Assembly: GCA_026075535.2 (NCBI GenBank)
Contig: AP026542.1
Span: 12,710,001 to 12,774,000, forward strand
Length of the DNA: 64,000 nucleotides
Direction: 5' to 3'
Origin: Tricholoma matsutake
Lineage: Eukaryota; Basidiomycota; Agaricomycetes; Agaricales; Tricholomataceae
Part shown: one piece after another, positions 11,848-23,148 of the stretch
Numbering within the stretch: position 1 is the stretch's first letter
Layout: each line of letters begins with the position of its first letter
The notes under the pieces: generated by a model
The model's database searches: none
What the model was told of the DNA's origin: nothing
Seen by the model: the letters and a program-made list of their open reading frames with translations, nothing else
Translations under genes and position numbers: made by a program

Positions 11848-12780
11848 TTGCAAACTTGATATCGCAGTAGGAATTGCGGAGATCCAGGGAAGCTGAGGAA
11901 GCTGTGAATGAGTTTTGGTTCAAGCACGAAGCACGAGATCTTTCGATTTTTCGTGTCACGCTGGCCTTTCCACGGAGGCCCGTGCACATCAGCAATAGCT
12001 TTCCCACGGATACAGACGTGCCTTGTACGGGGAGTCGGGACTGAAAGCATGTGGCAAACTCGAGAGAAACTTCCGAATGTATGTTCGTTCTCCAAAAGTA
12101 CTTGCGATTTTACATTTGACGGAACGTGAGCACCATAAATCAATATCTATTGACTGTATGAAACGACTCGAAGTGGCCACCCAGCGTCTCGTGATTGAAT
12201 ACAGGCTGTGTATATTCTGCAGACTGCGTAGGCTCAGAGTAGCTACCTCTGCATGCTGGGTTTGGGCGTTAATACCTACTCGTAATGCTGCTCTCTGTTG
12301 AGAAATGCCGATTATCACACCGTGAGCATACACGATCACATCTTTGATCCATGTACTATTTTAATGTACTATTTTAGAATAACAACCGAAGCGCGCTGCT
12401 ACTGTGACGTTGATGTGGTTTTTTAATAATAAAAATGCGGTTTAAGTTGGCCGTGCTTAAAATTGGTATTGTTATGGACGTGTTGGCACGTCCACAGAAA
12501 TTAGGTTGTATAACTTGTATTAGTACGGTGAGAGGAAGAGAAGGGGAGGGTTAGCTATGAAAATACGGTAGGATGGTGCTAATAATTTGATTGCTTGGGA
12601 ACAGTGTTTGGTGGAAGGGGTCGTATGACTATCAAAGCATATTGTGGTACGTAATTGCAGCGCGGCGGATGATCCAATTGCTCTCAAGAGTCTCAACGTA
12701 CTGCGGCAGCTGCAACACAAATGATGCAAAGAGGTTTTTTTTTGTCAGCGAAGATTTGTAAGCTAAATTGCCTTATTAGG
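11848..12780. other. upstream region of the PWWP gene
   Basis: CpG-rich sequence above the minus-strand start at 11847, so it should hold the promoter and 5' untranslated region. I see no clear TATA box at a fixed distance and no second gene. Frames up to 116 codons overlap one another on both strands and look accidental. A GTTAGTTAGTTAGTT run at about 12798-12810 lies just beyond, where the CpG-poor compartment restarts. Confidence 0.3.
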
Positions 12781-14732
12781 AAAGTGGTTCCCACAGTTAG
12801 TTAGTTAGTTCCCCACTTCATGGCTTAAAAAAAATTCAACCTGGTATCCCTAATTTTTTTTCTGACACCCCCTTGTCCTATTGTCAAATCCAACCATTCC
12901 ACCCTGGCCAGGGCTAGGCTTCAGCCTTACGTTGTCTTCTTTCTGATTTCATCCCCACCCTCCCATCATCTTTAAAAGTTTCATTCGCATTCAAATTGCT
13001 GCATGCATGGGAAATTTCTCCTTCTCCAACAACTGTCTTCATAATGTTTGGAACTCTTTCCAGTGTTTGCAGGACTGGCATATCATACATGTAGGTTTAC
13101 CTTGTATAGCAGGATTTTGGCGAAGCTTGAGGATTGGCATGTAAGCTCGTGAGTTGGAGCTAAGATGAGTGAATCATTATAGTTGACCTCGACTAAAACA
13201 ATAAAAAAGCTCTATGTGCTCATTAGTTTTATAAGTGGTCATACTGTACCAACAATTCAATTCATCAGTCATGGGTCATAGGTAGAATAAAGCGCAGTCA
13301 TAGTGGGGGCACCAAATTCCCATGACCAGATGGTGGTGGTTAAAGATCAAGAAGTGGTTGACAACTGAGGTCTCCTTGTTCGTCATCATCATTGTGCGTG
13401 ACTTCTGTGACCTTTTGTTTCGACACAAAGGCCCAACACCTCCTCACTAGTTGTTGTTGGGCCTCTCTCATGGCTCAAGCCATCATCCTTTATAAACTAC
13501 CCCTTCATTTTATCTTATCAGAGTTCATCGCAACGATTTGCATGGTGGACCCCACATGCTCTTGCTGGTGGCAGGAATGCCCTGCTATCCATCTTACTCT
13601 CAATGCAACTCGGGCACAGTTTTTGAGGCCTCAGCATACTGCCACCAGCTCTGCTTAGCGCAGCCCTTGGCCTTGTGTCAAGGGCACAATCCGTTGTTGA
13701 TTGGGTAGAGACCTATGTACAACCTTTGGGAAGGAAGACCAATAGCGGAAGGTCACCAATGGCCAATCATAGGACTGTCCCTGCATGGCCCACACCCTAT
13801 TGGGAGAGCATTGGCATACTCAACTTGGGACTTCATCAGCAAGGGGTGGACTGCAGACGTATATACCATGGGAGGAATAGATGGGGAACAGGGGGAGTAT
13901 TGGTTGAGGGGGATGGGGGGCAGAACTGCAGAGTAAAGGCAAGGGTCGTTCGTTTAACCATGATCATTTTTTCTTTTCAGACAGGTGCAAGTTAAGCCTT
14001 CCTGTGATCAATCCCGTGTTTATACACCAACTATGGAGCTCACTGACAGCTGGAAGCCTTGGCGCTCATGTGGGCTTGGGAAGTATAGAATACTGTAGTG
14101 GGAGGAAGCACAGCAGCCAGTCCTGTGAGCCTGAGAGCATGGTAGTGGTTCAGGCACTTGTCAATGAGGAGGGTTCTTTAGGTGTAGCCTACTTCTGGGG
14201 GATTGTGTTCAGGCGCCCTTTTAAAAAAGGAAAAACTCCTTAATCTAAAAACAAAAACAAAAGGAGACCACAGTTGAGTATTAAGGGGACAAGTCACAGA
14301 CAGTTCATGACTTGCCACTTACAACATGTGGAAGGTCACAATGCTGGGTGACCTCTAATGGGGCATAGCTGTGGGCAGTAGGATTCTGATGTGCTACCTA
14401 CTTCCTCTGGTAGCACTTCATGCCTGTACTGTACTTTCAATCACAACTTGAACCTTCAGCTTTGCTCACAACTTACATTTCTATTCCTATCTAATCAAAG
14501 TTTGATGGACAGCAATATTCCCATTGATCCATCCCTGTTACCATGCATGCTATCACCAACTATTCAGCCACTGCCACCATTCACGCAATCCATAACTAGG
14601 ACAGACTCTGATGGAAATATGCTCATTTCCCCCGCACAGGATGAAAACAGCCAGTCGATCCCAACTGGATTTGAATTTTGTGAGTGACTGTAAGTATTAC
14701 TTTTTATCTTAGCCCTTTACATGTCTGGCACA
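12781..14732. other. repeat-compartment spacer between PWWP gene and element A
   Basis: CpG-poor sequence with no recognised transposon or gene. The only coding-like part is the segment at 13660-13936, listed separately. The sequence then enters element A's 3' LTR at 14733. Confidence 0.35.
13720..13936 (+). CDS. unidentified coding-like segment
   Basis: A plus-strand frame reads MYNLWEGRPIAEGHQWPIIG and continues through GPHPIGRALAYSTWDFISKG and GGIDGEQGEYWLRGM to a stop. Composition and the run of aromatic and Gly residues look protein-like, and the frame is open for some 16 codons upstream apart from one stop. I do not recognise the family, see no start context or clear splice sites, and cannot exclude chance. 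Confidence 0.2.
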
Positions 14733-15178
14733 TATAAGGGCAACCTCAGCCTCTAGCAAAGGGAAATCCAAAGTTAAAATTATACTACATAGTACAGGGA
14801 TTGGGGACACACCTAGCAAAGGGAAATCCGAAGAGAAAACTCTAAGGATCCCTTTGCCAATGCCCAGTATATGTGAAGATGACAAAAATCAAATAATAAC
14901 CTAAAAATAGAAAAGGTGGAGATAGGCAGATCAAGGCTGCCGAATGACATCATACCAAGGGGTAGATGTTGGAAGGGGTGCTCTGCTTCTAAATATAAAA
15001 CTGTCAACATGCACAAACATGATAGAAAGGGAAAATTAGCAATAAAATCCGGAAAAATCATAGAAAATGAAGAATAGAAGGAAATGAAGTGAGGAAAAAT
15101 ATAGAATGAATGTAAAAAATAGGAGAAACACACAGGGCACCCCCCTAGTCCCCTTACAACCCCCCTAGTCCCCTTACA
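14733..15178 (-). mobile_element. 3' LTR of element A
   Basis: In minus sense it begins TGTAAGGGGACTAGG after GAGAGGGGGTGA and ends GGTTGCCCTTATA. The first 20 bases are tandemly duplicated (15139-15158 and 15159-15178), a feature not seen in the copies at 5095-5515 or 25622-26075. It is followed on the coding side by the chromodomain remnant. Confidence 0.75.
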
Positions 15179-15372
15179 TCACCCCCTCTCTAAGATGCAT
15201 CACCCCAATGCATTCAAAATCGCATACAACCAAAGTCCATGACTTGAATGTGATGTGGTGCAGCAGTGTGCCATCAGTGGAATTCCTTGACTAACCGAGG
15301 GGCATTCACGTCAGACTCTTCAACCCATGAGTTCTCCTCATACCCATAAAGATGTGGTCCCTGAAATACAAC
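15179..15372 (-). pseudogene. element A pol tail with integrase-deletion junction
   Basis: On the minus strand the sequence AAEWAEKEDLLYFRDHI (before the zinc finger) runs at about 15345 straight into the chromodomain segment MGMRRTHG, which is out of frame with the GYGYEENSW of element E. The whole integrase zinc finger and DDE core, more than 1 kb in related elements, is therefore deleted. The rest of the tail matches 5516-5640. Confidence 0.65.
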
Positions 15373-15617
15373 AAGTCCTCTTTTTCAGCCCACTCTGCTG
15401 CATGCAAGGAAAGGGTGGATCCCTTCCTCAGTTCTTTAACAGCTCAGGCAACAACATCCTCATGTAAACCGCTATGGTTTGCATGATGAATGTCACATGG
15501 GATGTCCTGCTCCTTGCCCTGGGGTGCAATGCCTTCCTGTGCCTGAATGGTGAACAGGTCTGGCTGCAACAACACAATGTTTTGGTTGTCATTGCTGCCA
15601 TCCCCATGGTCTGCATG

Positions 15618-16100
15618 TCAGGAGAGGGCATTGGTCTTCCCCATGCTGCGACCCGGATGGTGGTGCAAGGAGAAGTTGAATCTGGATAGATACAGGGACC
15701 AATGAGCTTGACGACAGTTCAATTTCTTGGCCATCATAAAGTACTCGAGATTCTTGTGATCTGTCCAAATTTCCACCTTGTGTTGGGCACCCTCAAGGAA
15801 GTGTTGCCACTCCTCAAGTGCACGCATTATCGCCAACATCTCCTTGTCATGGATCTCATAATTTCGCTCTACAGCACTAAGGCTTTTGGAGTAGAATGCA
15901 ACAGGATGCCACTTCTGGTCCTCTGGAGACTGCTGAGACAACACAGCGCCCGTCACAAAGTCAGAACTGTTGGCTTCTACACTAAAAGGATGCAAATTGT
16001 CAGCAAAGGTAAGGATGGGAGCAGAAGTGACCATCTCTTTAAGCCTTTCAAATGCCTCCTGTTGTGAATTATCCCACCTCCATGCCTCCTTTCCTGTCAA
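15618..16100 (-). pseudogene. Gypsy RNase H, element A
   Basis: A 160-codon frame with KEAWRWDNSQQEAFERLK, FSVEANSSDFVTGAVLSQQ, NYEIHDKEMLAIMRALEEW and WTDHKNLEYFM, the order of the RNase H domain that follows RT in Gypsy pol. The catalytic Glu (HDKE) and the third Asp (TDHKN) are present. The first Asp, expected in the VETDASDF-like segment, is replaced (VEANSSDF). The frame ends at MGKTNALS, near where DALS usually sits. It overlaps the RT frame by 4 nt, reflecting a frameshift. Confidence 0.75.
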
Positions 16101-17315
16101 GTCGAACAGTGGTCATGCATGATGTGAGAAATCTTGATAAAATGCTGATAGAAATTGATGAAGCCTAGGAAAGACTGCACCTCTTTCTTGTTCCTGGGCA
16201 TCGGCCAAGCCATGACCCCATTCACCTTGATAGGATCCATCTCCACCTGACCCTCCGAGATAATCAGGCCGAGGTACTTGATCTTGGTCTTCTCAAACTC
16301 GCACTTGTCCTGACAAAGGTAGAGTTTGTACTGTCGAAGCCGTTCTAGGACGAGGCATGTGATGTGACGGTGCTCTTCAACTGTGCGAGTAAAGATGAGG
16401 ATATTGTCAAGATAGATGCAGACAATGCCTTCGAGGATGAGGTCATGGAAAATGTCATTTATCATGGTTTGAAAGGTGGCAGGGCTATTAGTAAGGCCAA
16501 AGAACATGACAAGCAGTTCAAAAAGACCACGGTTGGTACAAAAGGCTGCCTTCCACTCATCTCCCCTCCTTTATCCTCACATTATTGTAGCCCCAATGGA
16601 TGTTGAGCTTGGTGAAGTATTGGGCTCCATGGAGCTGGTTCACGAGTTCAGAGATGAGAGGTAATGGGTAGTGATTTTTGACCATGATGTTGTTGAGCCT
16701 TCTGTAGTCTTGAACCGGTCGAAGTGAGCCATCCTTCTTCTTGACAAGGAAAAAGGGAGAGGCCATGGGTGACTTCGATGGTCAAATATGTCCAGAGGCC
16801 AGGTGTTTGTCGATGAACTGGTCAAGCTGTCGTTGTTCTTCAGGAGAGAGAGGATAGACCTTGCAGGATGAAGGGGTTGCACCGGGGGTGAGTTCGATCG
16901 TGTGATCCCATGGCTTGCACACAGGGAGAGAGTCAAACGATTCCTTGGAGAACACATCTCCAAACTCATGGAGATGAGGGAGCAAGGAATTAGTAGAGGA
17001 TTTAGCAGCATTGTTTTTGTGGAAGGCCTCAGCGAGGCGCTGGGATATGTTTGATGTAGCACACACCTCATGCAATGGACAAATCACAGTGTAGAAGATC
17101 CGATCATCTTCCTCCACTTCCTCTGGCTCCTCCTCATCATCATCATCATCATCCGAGTCCGGCATCAGATCAGGAACCCCTTCCAATTCCACTTCAGGTA
17201 TAGGCAGGGGTCCAGCACAACACTTCTGAGTACATTGTATCGCCGCCTTCTGTCCACGATGTTCTTGCCTGGCTTCTGTGAAACAAGTACAACAGTGGGA
17301 TGGACATTGGCTCAT
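16097..17315 (-). pseudogene. Gypsy reverse transcriptase, element A
   Basis: Three frames make up RT. 16782-17315 holds the protease-RT linker with a run of Asp/Glu and TIELTPGATPSSCKVYPLSP. 16557-16766 holds [20 protein letters not shown] and [16 protein letters not shown]. 16097-16507 holds FGLTNSPATFQTMINDIF and IYLDNILIF (residues 31-39), then KTKIKYLGLIISEG and the thumb. Two catalytic aspartates are lost: KLDIRWGY has become KLNIHWGY and YLDD has become YLDN. All three changes fit CpG to CpA. Frame breaks lie near 16530 and 16770. Confidence 0.8.
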
Positions 17316-17465
17316 GGTAACCTCCCTGGTACGCCAGTTGACCTCTGGGTTATGGTCTCGAGGCTACAGATAGCCCAAAATCACCTTTTGCTTTTCTAAT
17401 TGAGTGACAGCAAAAAGGGCATGCTCACTATGATCTTTGTAATGGAGGACCAGGTCTACAACCTC

Positions 17466-17903
17466 TCAGATGGCACCAGCTTCATTTGGGGACCCATCCA
17501 CATTATACACAGGTATCGGACGCAAGAGTGAGCGAGTATTTGGGCAATGTTGTTGTGCGAGATGGGCATCGATGAAGAGACCGGTCGCACCAGAGTCCAG
17601 GAGCACAGAGACACCAAGTATCTGTCCAGTGTCAGTCATCTGCAGTTTGATTGCTAGGTTCAAGGAATGTGTAGAAGGAGTGGATGCAACAATATATTTG
17701 CATGGTAGTTTACGCTCCCATGATTTAATTTTGGGGTGTGGAGCAGAGGGAGAGATGGGAAGAGCAGGTACGTCTTCAGCCAACTTCGAAGGGTCAGAGA
17801 GGGGAACAGTCACAGAAATGGATTCATCCTCCAGGGATTCAACTGACAAGACTTCAAAGTGGTTATGGACAGGCAGTGAGGGCATACAATTTACTGGCTG
17901 CAA
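17466..17903 (-). pseudogene. Gypsy aspartic protease, element A
   Basis: The 145-codon frame contains LGVSVLLDSGATGLFIDAHL (residues about 101-120), the pepsin-like flap and active site DSGAT of retroelement proteases that cut Gag-Pol. It lies between the CCHC knuckle and RT, as expected. Active-site Asp, Ser and Gly are kept. The frame stops at 17466 and the next recognisable pol frame starts after a gap. Confidence 0.7.
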
Positions 17904-18010
17904 ATAGAAAAATCCTGCTCCTCTACAACTTCTGACTTGATCTCCTCTGCAACCTGATCCTTCACTTCCTCAACATCTACAAGTGCCAACAAGTCTTGGA
18001 GGAGTTCATC

Positions 18011-19170
18011 TCACCCCTCGGGGGTGAGCATGCAGATATCCTGATGATGGGGACACACTCCAGCCCTGTGCCCAGTTTCCCCACAACAGTAGCAGAGATC
18101 CAACCTACATGCACAGCCGCAGGCTGCATCAACATCCATTGGTACTGGGACATTGATGGCTGGTGTGGGAGTTTGACAAACAGGAATGGGGTTAAGGTAG
18201 GGAAGGGTTCGATTGAAGGTGTAGGGCACATGAGTGGTAGTCGGAGCACAGAATGCAGCATTAAATGCCGCATTTGTGAGTTGGTTCTTGTCACAGAGTG
18301 AAGCAGCTTCATACCAAGCATAGATATCATCATCCGCTGGGCGCCCCTCCAACATCTGTGCAATCTGGTCCTGAATTTCTTGGTTAAGGCCCCATCAGAA
18401 CTTCACCACCACTGGTAGCCCACTCCCATATCCTGCCATGTCCACCAAATCCTTAAACTCATTGATATAATCGTCCATGGATCAATGTGCCTGGTGGTAA
18501 GAGGATGACTCAAGTTGTGTCACTGCTTGGTGGCACTTGTTGAGGGGACAAAAGTGGCATACAAACTTGGCTCGAAAGTCACCCCAAGTGGAGAAAGATA
18601 GAGAACCGAGTTCTTTAGTTTGACACAGAATATGGTCCACGTAGAGATAGGCACGTTCAGATTTCATGTATGTGAAGGCCCAATAAATTTTTGCAGCCTC
18701 ATTGATGAGTTGATGCAACTGGAGACTGATGTATAACTCACAGGAATTAAGGAATGCATGTCCCTGTGCACGTGCACCATTAAATTCAGTGGGGGGGGAT
18801 GGTTTGATCTGGGCGCACTCTTTAGTGGGTGCATTTGGTGGTACATCGTTGTTGGGTGCGCTTGGAGTTGCAATGGGGGGAATATTGGTCATAGGGTTAG
18901 TCTGGAGGGTCCTACCAAAGTTTTTGATCATAGATTTAAGCGAATCAATTTGCATGCATATTCCGGAAACATTGCTTTCAAGTGCGTCGAGGCGCTCTGA
19001 TGCATCCATGTCGCTAGGGGGCACATTTGGCGAAAATGGTGGCACAGTAAAGGCGAGACTGTCTGGAACAGTGTGTAGGGAGTCTGTGGAGCTTTGGGAA
19101 GCGTCATCCACTCTGTACCTGCCTATCTTGGGCAGTGTGTTCATGATTTTGGGCCTTAGGGGAGAGTTTT
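18011..19170 (-). pseudogene. Gypsy gag with CCHC knuckle, element A
   Basis: The frame at 18482-19327 starts inside the LTR and includes NTLPKIGRYRVDDASQSST, a Pro-rich linker and the capsid-like segment LYISLQLHQLINEAAKIYW to WGDFRAKFVCHFCPLNKCH. A TGA where the related gag has Arg breaks it (AH*SMDD). The second frame (18011-18355) has LEGRPADDDIYAWYE and the zinc knuckle CYCCGETGHRAGVC, a proper C-x2-C-x4-H-x4-C. Gag coats the RNA in the particle and the knuckle binds it. Element G carries the same gag at 26107-26938. Confidence 0.7.
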
Positions 19171-19174
19171 CTAC

Positions 19175-19550
19175 TATAAGGGCAACCTCAGCCTCTAGCA
19201 AAGGGAAATCTGAAGTTAAAATTATACTACATAGTACAGGGATTGGGGACACACCTAGCAAAGGGAAATCCAAAGAGAAAACTCTAAGGATCCCTTTGCC
19301 GATGCCCAGTATATGTGAAGACGACAAAAATCAAATAATAACCTAAAATAGAAAAGGTGGAGATAGGCAGATCAAGGCTGCCGAATGACATCATACCAAG
19401 GGGTAGATGTCAGAAGGGGTGCTCTGCCTCTAAATATAAAACTGTCAACATGCACAAACATGATAGAAAGGGAAAATTAGTAATAAAATCCGGAAAAATC
19501 ATAGAAAATGAAGAATAGAAGGAAATGAAGTGAGGAAAAATATAGAATAG
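19175..19550 (-). mobile_element. 5' LTR of element A, truncated
   Basis: Matches the 3' LTR at 14733-15178 almost base for base from the TATA end upward, but stops at about 19550, where TATAGAATAG runs into a foreign LTR fragment. The first 70 or so bases of the LTR are gone. The gag frame opens within it. Confidence 0.7.
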
Positions 19551-19610
19551 AATAACTAGAAAGGCCATGAGTAACTAAGAGTCTGTGGTCTGAAGACCAT
19601 GACCCTCACA
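19551..19610 (-). mobile_element. fragment of element B LTR
   Basis: The reverse complement starts TGTGAGGGTCATGGTCTTCA and matches the first 60 bases of the LTR that begins at 50979. It is joined directly to the truncated 5' LTR of element A, which suggests LTR-LTR recombination or insertion of A into a solo LTR. Confidence 0.6.
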
Positions 19611-19984
19611 AATGGACTAACCTGAGAATTGAGTGAACAATTGATTGGACGCATGTAGAAAGCTAAGTTTTCATAAGGGAGAAGTCCGCCTTTTTTACTG
19701 CTGACATTTGCATGGTTGAGAACTCTTGAGAGTGTCTGGGAGTGGTCATTTATGTATGCAAGAAGAACCTGTTAATACAAAGTTACTGATTTGAATGAAA
19801 CATGGAGGTTGTAAAACATGCCTCTGATGCTATGTTAAACATCAGTGGGATCATCATCAGAGATGCAGGTGGTATTTTCACCTCAAAAAGGCACTGTTTT
19901 GAGATAAGGCTTCTTATGTATACGATTTGTTGGTCTGCTTTCACAAACTTCTTCATCTACATTTCATGAGTAATGCAAGTTATA
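19611..19984 (-). other. decayed sequence next to the Copia integrase fragment
   Basis: On the minus strand it follows the integrase fragment and has short Copia-like scraps (KKGGLLPYENL) but no continuous frame. No terminal repeat is seen. Confidence 0.3.
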
Positions 19985-20644
19985 GATTCCTTTGTATATA
20001 ATGAGATTATCTGATGGTAGTAACAAATCTTCTGATGGCTCTATTGAAGCACAGTTCATACATTCCACGATGCCATTCTGTGAAGGTGAGTATGGCATGG
20101 TTAAACAAATTTCTATACCATGTTCTTTGCACCAATTCCCCAGTTTCTTGTTTACAAATTCTTTTCCACAATCAATTTGTATCCCCTTCAGCTTTCAGTT
20201 TTGAGTTATCAGGTGAGCCAAATAATTGATTACACCTTGTGCTGCTCCTGATTTTTCCTTCAGACATTCCACAGTAATAAATCTCTTTGCATTGTCCACA
20301 AATAGCAGGTAATATTTAATAGATTTGATTGCATATTTTCCCCACAAGTCAATATGCATCAATTCTCCAGGTTTGGTATTTCATTTGGAAGTTTTAGGAA
20401 AGGGTTCAACATGTTGCTTTGCCTCAGTACATGCTATGCAATCTGGCTTTGGTGACTGGATATCAACATTGAATCCATTCACTAATTTGCTGTCCAATAA
20501 TTTTTGAAGTCCAGTATACCCAATATGTCTGAAACATTGGTGCCAAGTTTCCCAATTTGGAGGCACATTATTCTCAACAAATGTTTGAGCCCCCCCCCCC
20601 ACCAATTTTCTTTTTGATTTATAATTGTTGGCCTCCCCTTGCAT
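19985..20644 (-). pseudogene. Ty1/Copia integrase fragment
   Basis: The minus-strand frame 20381-20644 has WHQCFRHIGYTGLQKLLDSK and CIACTEAKQHVEPFP, the HHCC zinc-binding region that precedes Copia integrase. Continuing in shifting frames are a HIDLWGKYAIKS-like segment (first catalytic Asp), IDCGKEFVNKKL (second Asp) and MPYSPSQNGIVE (catalytic Glu). Stops and shifts break it at least three times. Protease and RT on either side are absent: the upstream side ends in an unrelated repeat at 20650. It is a dead fragment. Confidence 0.75.
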
Positions 20645-21639
20645 TCAATGTGGGGGGCTAGTTTTATATGTAGTTAGTTTTGTATGTAAAAGTTTGTAGC
20701 TAAAAGTTTGTAGCATTTTTTTTCTGTAGTTAATTGTATTGTATCCCTCATGTCTAATGCAAGGGATGTAGTTAATAAAAGTTATTTGTTTTTAACTGTG
20801 ACCTTCGAGAGATTAAATACTTGAGTTTTACTGACTTGATCCTTCAAAACCTTACCAGGAAGACCAGGACTCCACCAGGACTCCACCAGAAATCCTGGTA
20901 ACCCCTCCCCAAGTGATCATGTCATCTTGGTAACCCCCCTCCCTAGGTTAAAATGTACCAGGAAGACCAGGACTCTACCAGGAATCCACCAGGAATCCTG
21001 GTAACCCCCCTTTCAGCTGGTTAAAATGTGCCAGGAAGACCAGGACTCCACCAGGAATCTGCCAGGAATCCCCTCAGTCCTACCAGGAAGACCAGGAATC
21101 CTCCAGGAATACATGGGGCAGTGAAAAGTTCTGGACCACATTGTTTTTTACTGCAAGAAACTGTGTTGACAATGCAAAGAATTGTGATCAACACAGATCC
21201 ACTGCACTCACTGAGAAAATTGTCAGCATGGTGATCACATGTGATGCCCTTTTATGGAAAGAAAAAGCTATATTTATTCTGAGAAAAAAGTGACCATGTG
21301 AGTGCATTTCAGTGCTGGAGTAACCTACATGAACCCACTACTAAAGTAGTGGGAATATCACTTTGATGCATCATTTTTTATATTCTTTCATTCTTTCACT
21401 CTTTGTGTAGCTGGACTCACATATATATATAGGGTACATAGTTATCCAATCACTTCAGTCACTTGTCCAGAGACTGAGGTGAGTGTTCCTGATATTACTC
21501 AGATATGGATCATTACTCCCTGTACCTATAGTTGGACTCTGATTATGCTAGGATCTTATGGGGCATTCTCATTGTTAGAAACAACAGTAGAAATTTCCTA
21601 GCCATTTGTTATATATCATCTCATGCCCTTTGTTCAATC
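20645..21639. other. unassigned repeat region, possible LTR upstream of Copia gag
   Basis: Begins TGTGGGGGGCTAGTTTTATA, contains GTAGTTAATAAAAGTTATTTG-like AT-rich sequence, then the CCAGGAAGACC tandem array, and near 21421 a TATATATATAGGG promoter-like stretch ahead of the Copia gag. It may include a diverged 5' LTR, but I could not match either end to another copy in the window. Confidence 0.3.
20856..21112. repeat. ACCAGGAAGACCAGG short tandem/dispersed repeat array
   Basis: A Pro/Gly-rich-looking repeat of ACCAGGAAGACCAGGA, CTCCACCAGGAAT and CCTGGTAACCCCC modules occurs at least four times, partly in regular order. CCAGG and CCTGG alternate, so single strands could fold. No gene is seen in it. 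Confidence 0.6.
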
Positions 21640-22483
21640 ATTCTGATTGCCTTTCTTTCCATCCTGGATCACAGACCTCATTTTCAGCACAACTGACATT
21701 CCAGCATGCATACCCCTTTGCCGCTACACACAACTTCTTGCCACTGTACTAAACAGACCTCTGCTCTCAGCTATGATGGCTGAATTGCTTGATAAACTTA
21801 GATCTAACTACAAATATTGGTGTGAAGAGATTACTATTGCCTCTCTTTGAATGGGATCTATGAGTATGTTATTGGGGGCATCACCAAACCTTTCTTGAAT
21901 GAGCCCCATGCTCTTGTGAACTACAAAGCCAACTCATGCCTTGCTTATGCATTCATAGCATCTAGTGTTGCTCCCTCTCCATGTCCATTCCTTGATAAGT
22001 CAAAGGGACCTAGTGTCAACTAAACAACACTCCAAGTCCATCTTCAGAAGGAGGGTCAGGTTCAGCTTTTATAGCAGGCCCTTCAGTGCACAAAGGACAC
22101 CTTCTGAGACTGCTGATAAAATCAGCACCCTCATCAAATGTGTGATTCCCATGGGGGACATCAAAGTTGATCTTCTTTGCTGTATTGCACTCCCAAATTC
22201 CAGCAGTGAACATTTTCCTCATGCATGTTCTGTGACATTGCAGCTTCTACTGATACATCACCATACACTTCCTTGAAGGTTTGCAAATTCTTGGAGAATG
22301 AGCAGTCCCTTGTTGAAAACAACCTGTGCCATGACTTTTGCCCCTTAGTTGCACTTACCACTCACCTAAACTGACCAAATCATCTAATGGAGTCATATGC
22401 AGTAACCCTACTTGCAAGAAAACCAGACATACTATTGAGTACTGTATAAAGTCTGCTGGGAGTATGGTGAGTAAAACCATTGA

Positions 22484-22858
22484 TGAGAGGGCAACACCCA
22501 CTATCTACTAGCTAAGACCATGAAAGTTCTCTCCACAAGAAGGGGGCAGGATCCACGCGTGTGATGGGGGAATTGATGGTTTTGATGCAAGGGGTTATTA
22601 ATAGAATGGTTGGTTGAGAAAGGTGTTTCACACCGCAAGTATAGGTGGAATACCTAAGAGAACACAACTAGGGTTCCCTAGGTGTGTATTTGAGGTTTAT
22701 ATACTATGTTACATATATTGTACATTGATGCATGTAAAATAAAATTCTCATGCCCTGCACATGCAGTGTCATGTAGTGTCATTCAGCGTAATGTAGCATA
22801 ATTTGACATAGTAAAATAAAAATGAAATTTTATTAGGTAATGGGGCTCTTTCCTAATA
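22484..22858 (-). mobile_element. solo Copia-type LTR, reverse orientation
   Basis: The reverse complement is collinear with the LTR at 6571-6954, including TATATAAACC and the GGTATTCCACCTA block, and with decayed ends (TGAGAGG on the left, CCTAATA on the right in plus sense). It sits inside Copia gag in the opposite sense. No clean target duplication could be read. Confidence 0.65.
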
Positions 22859-22905
22859 AGTCCATAGCAGCTTATATGGCAGCTTCTAATCAGAAGAAGA
22901 CACAA

Positions 22906-23148
22906 GGCCAGCCTCATAATTCCTCCTTTCTGAAATATAGTTAGAAATTCTTTGTGAAATATTATATTTGAGACTAAATTTCTACAAACAGAAATTCAAA
23001 AAATTACTCATTAGAAATATTGATTTTCAAAGTGTATTTCTATGGGGTAATTTTTTGAATTTCTGTCTGTAGAAATTTAGTCTCAAATATAATATTTCAT
23101 CAAGAGTTTCTAACTACATTTCAGAAAGGAGAAATTATGAGGCTGGCC
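22906..23148. repeat. 243-bp inverted repeat (foldback)
   Basis: Left arm GGCCAGCCTCATAATTCC.. and right arm ..AATTATGAGGCTGGCC pair for about 100 bases with only a handful of mismatches, around a loop of roughly 40 bases. The outer part of both arms is Copia gag sequence, so it is a local inverted duplication and not a simple inserted MITE. Confidence 0.8.

Larger units (their letters stand above)
14733..19550 (-). mobile_element. Ty3/Gypsy chromovirus A, internally deleted
   Basis: An LTR element on the minus strand with both LTRs (5' 19175-19550, 3' 14733-15178) and, in order, gag, CCHC knuckle, protease, RT, RNase H and a chromodomain tail. The integrase zinc finger and core are missing: after RNase H the frame reaches FRDHI and jumps to the chromodomain segment (about 15345). 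All genes carry stops or shifts. The 5' LTR lacks its first 70 or so bases and is fused to a 60-bp piece of another LTR (19551-19610), so no target duplication can be read. It is non-autonomous. Confidence 0.8.

Noticed and set aside
18729..19346. 205-codon plus-strand frame opposite element A gag
   Set aside because: Shadow of the minus-strand gag and LTR. The gag reading matches element G on the other strand.
20856..21112. CCAGGAAGACC array as a CRISPR-like array
   Set aside because: Units touch or overlap, spacers are not unique or evenly sized, there are no cas-type genes and the DNA is eukaryotic.
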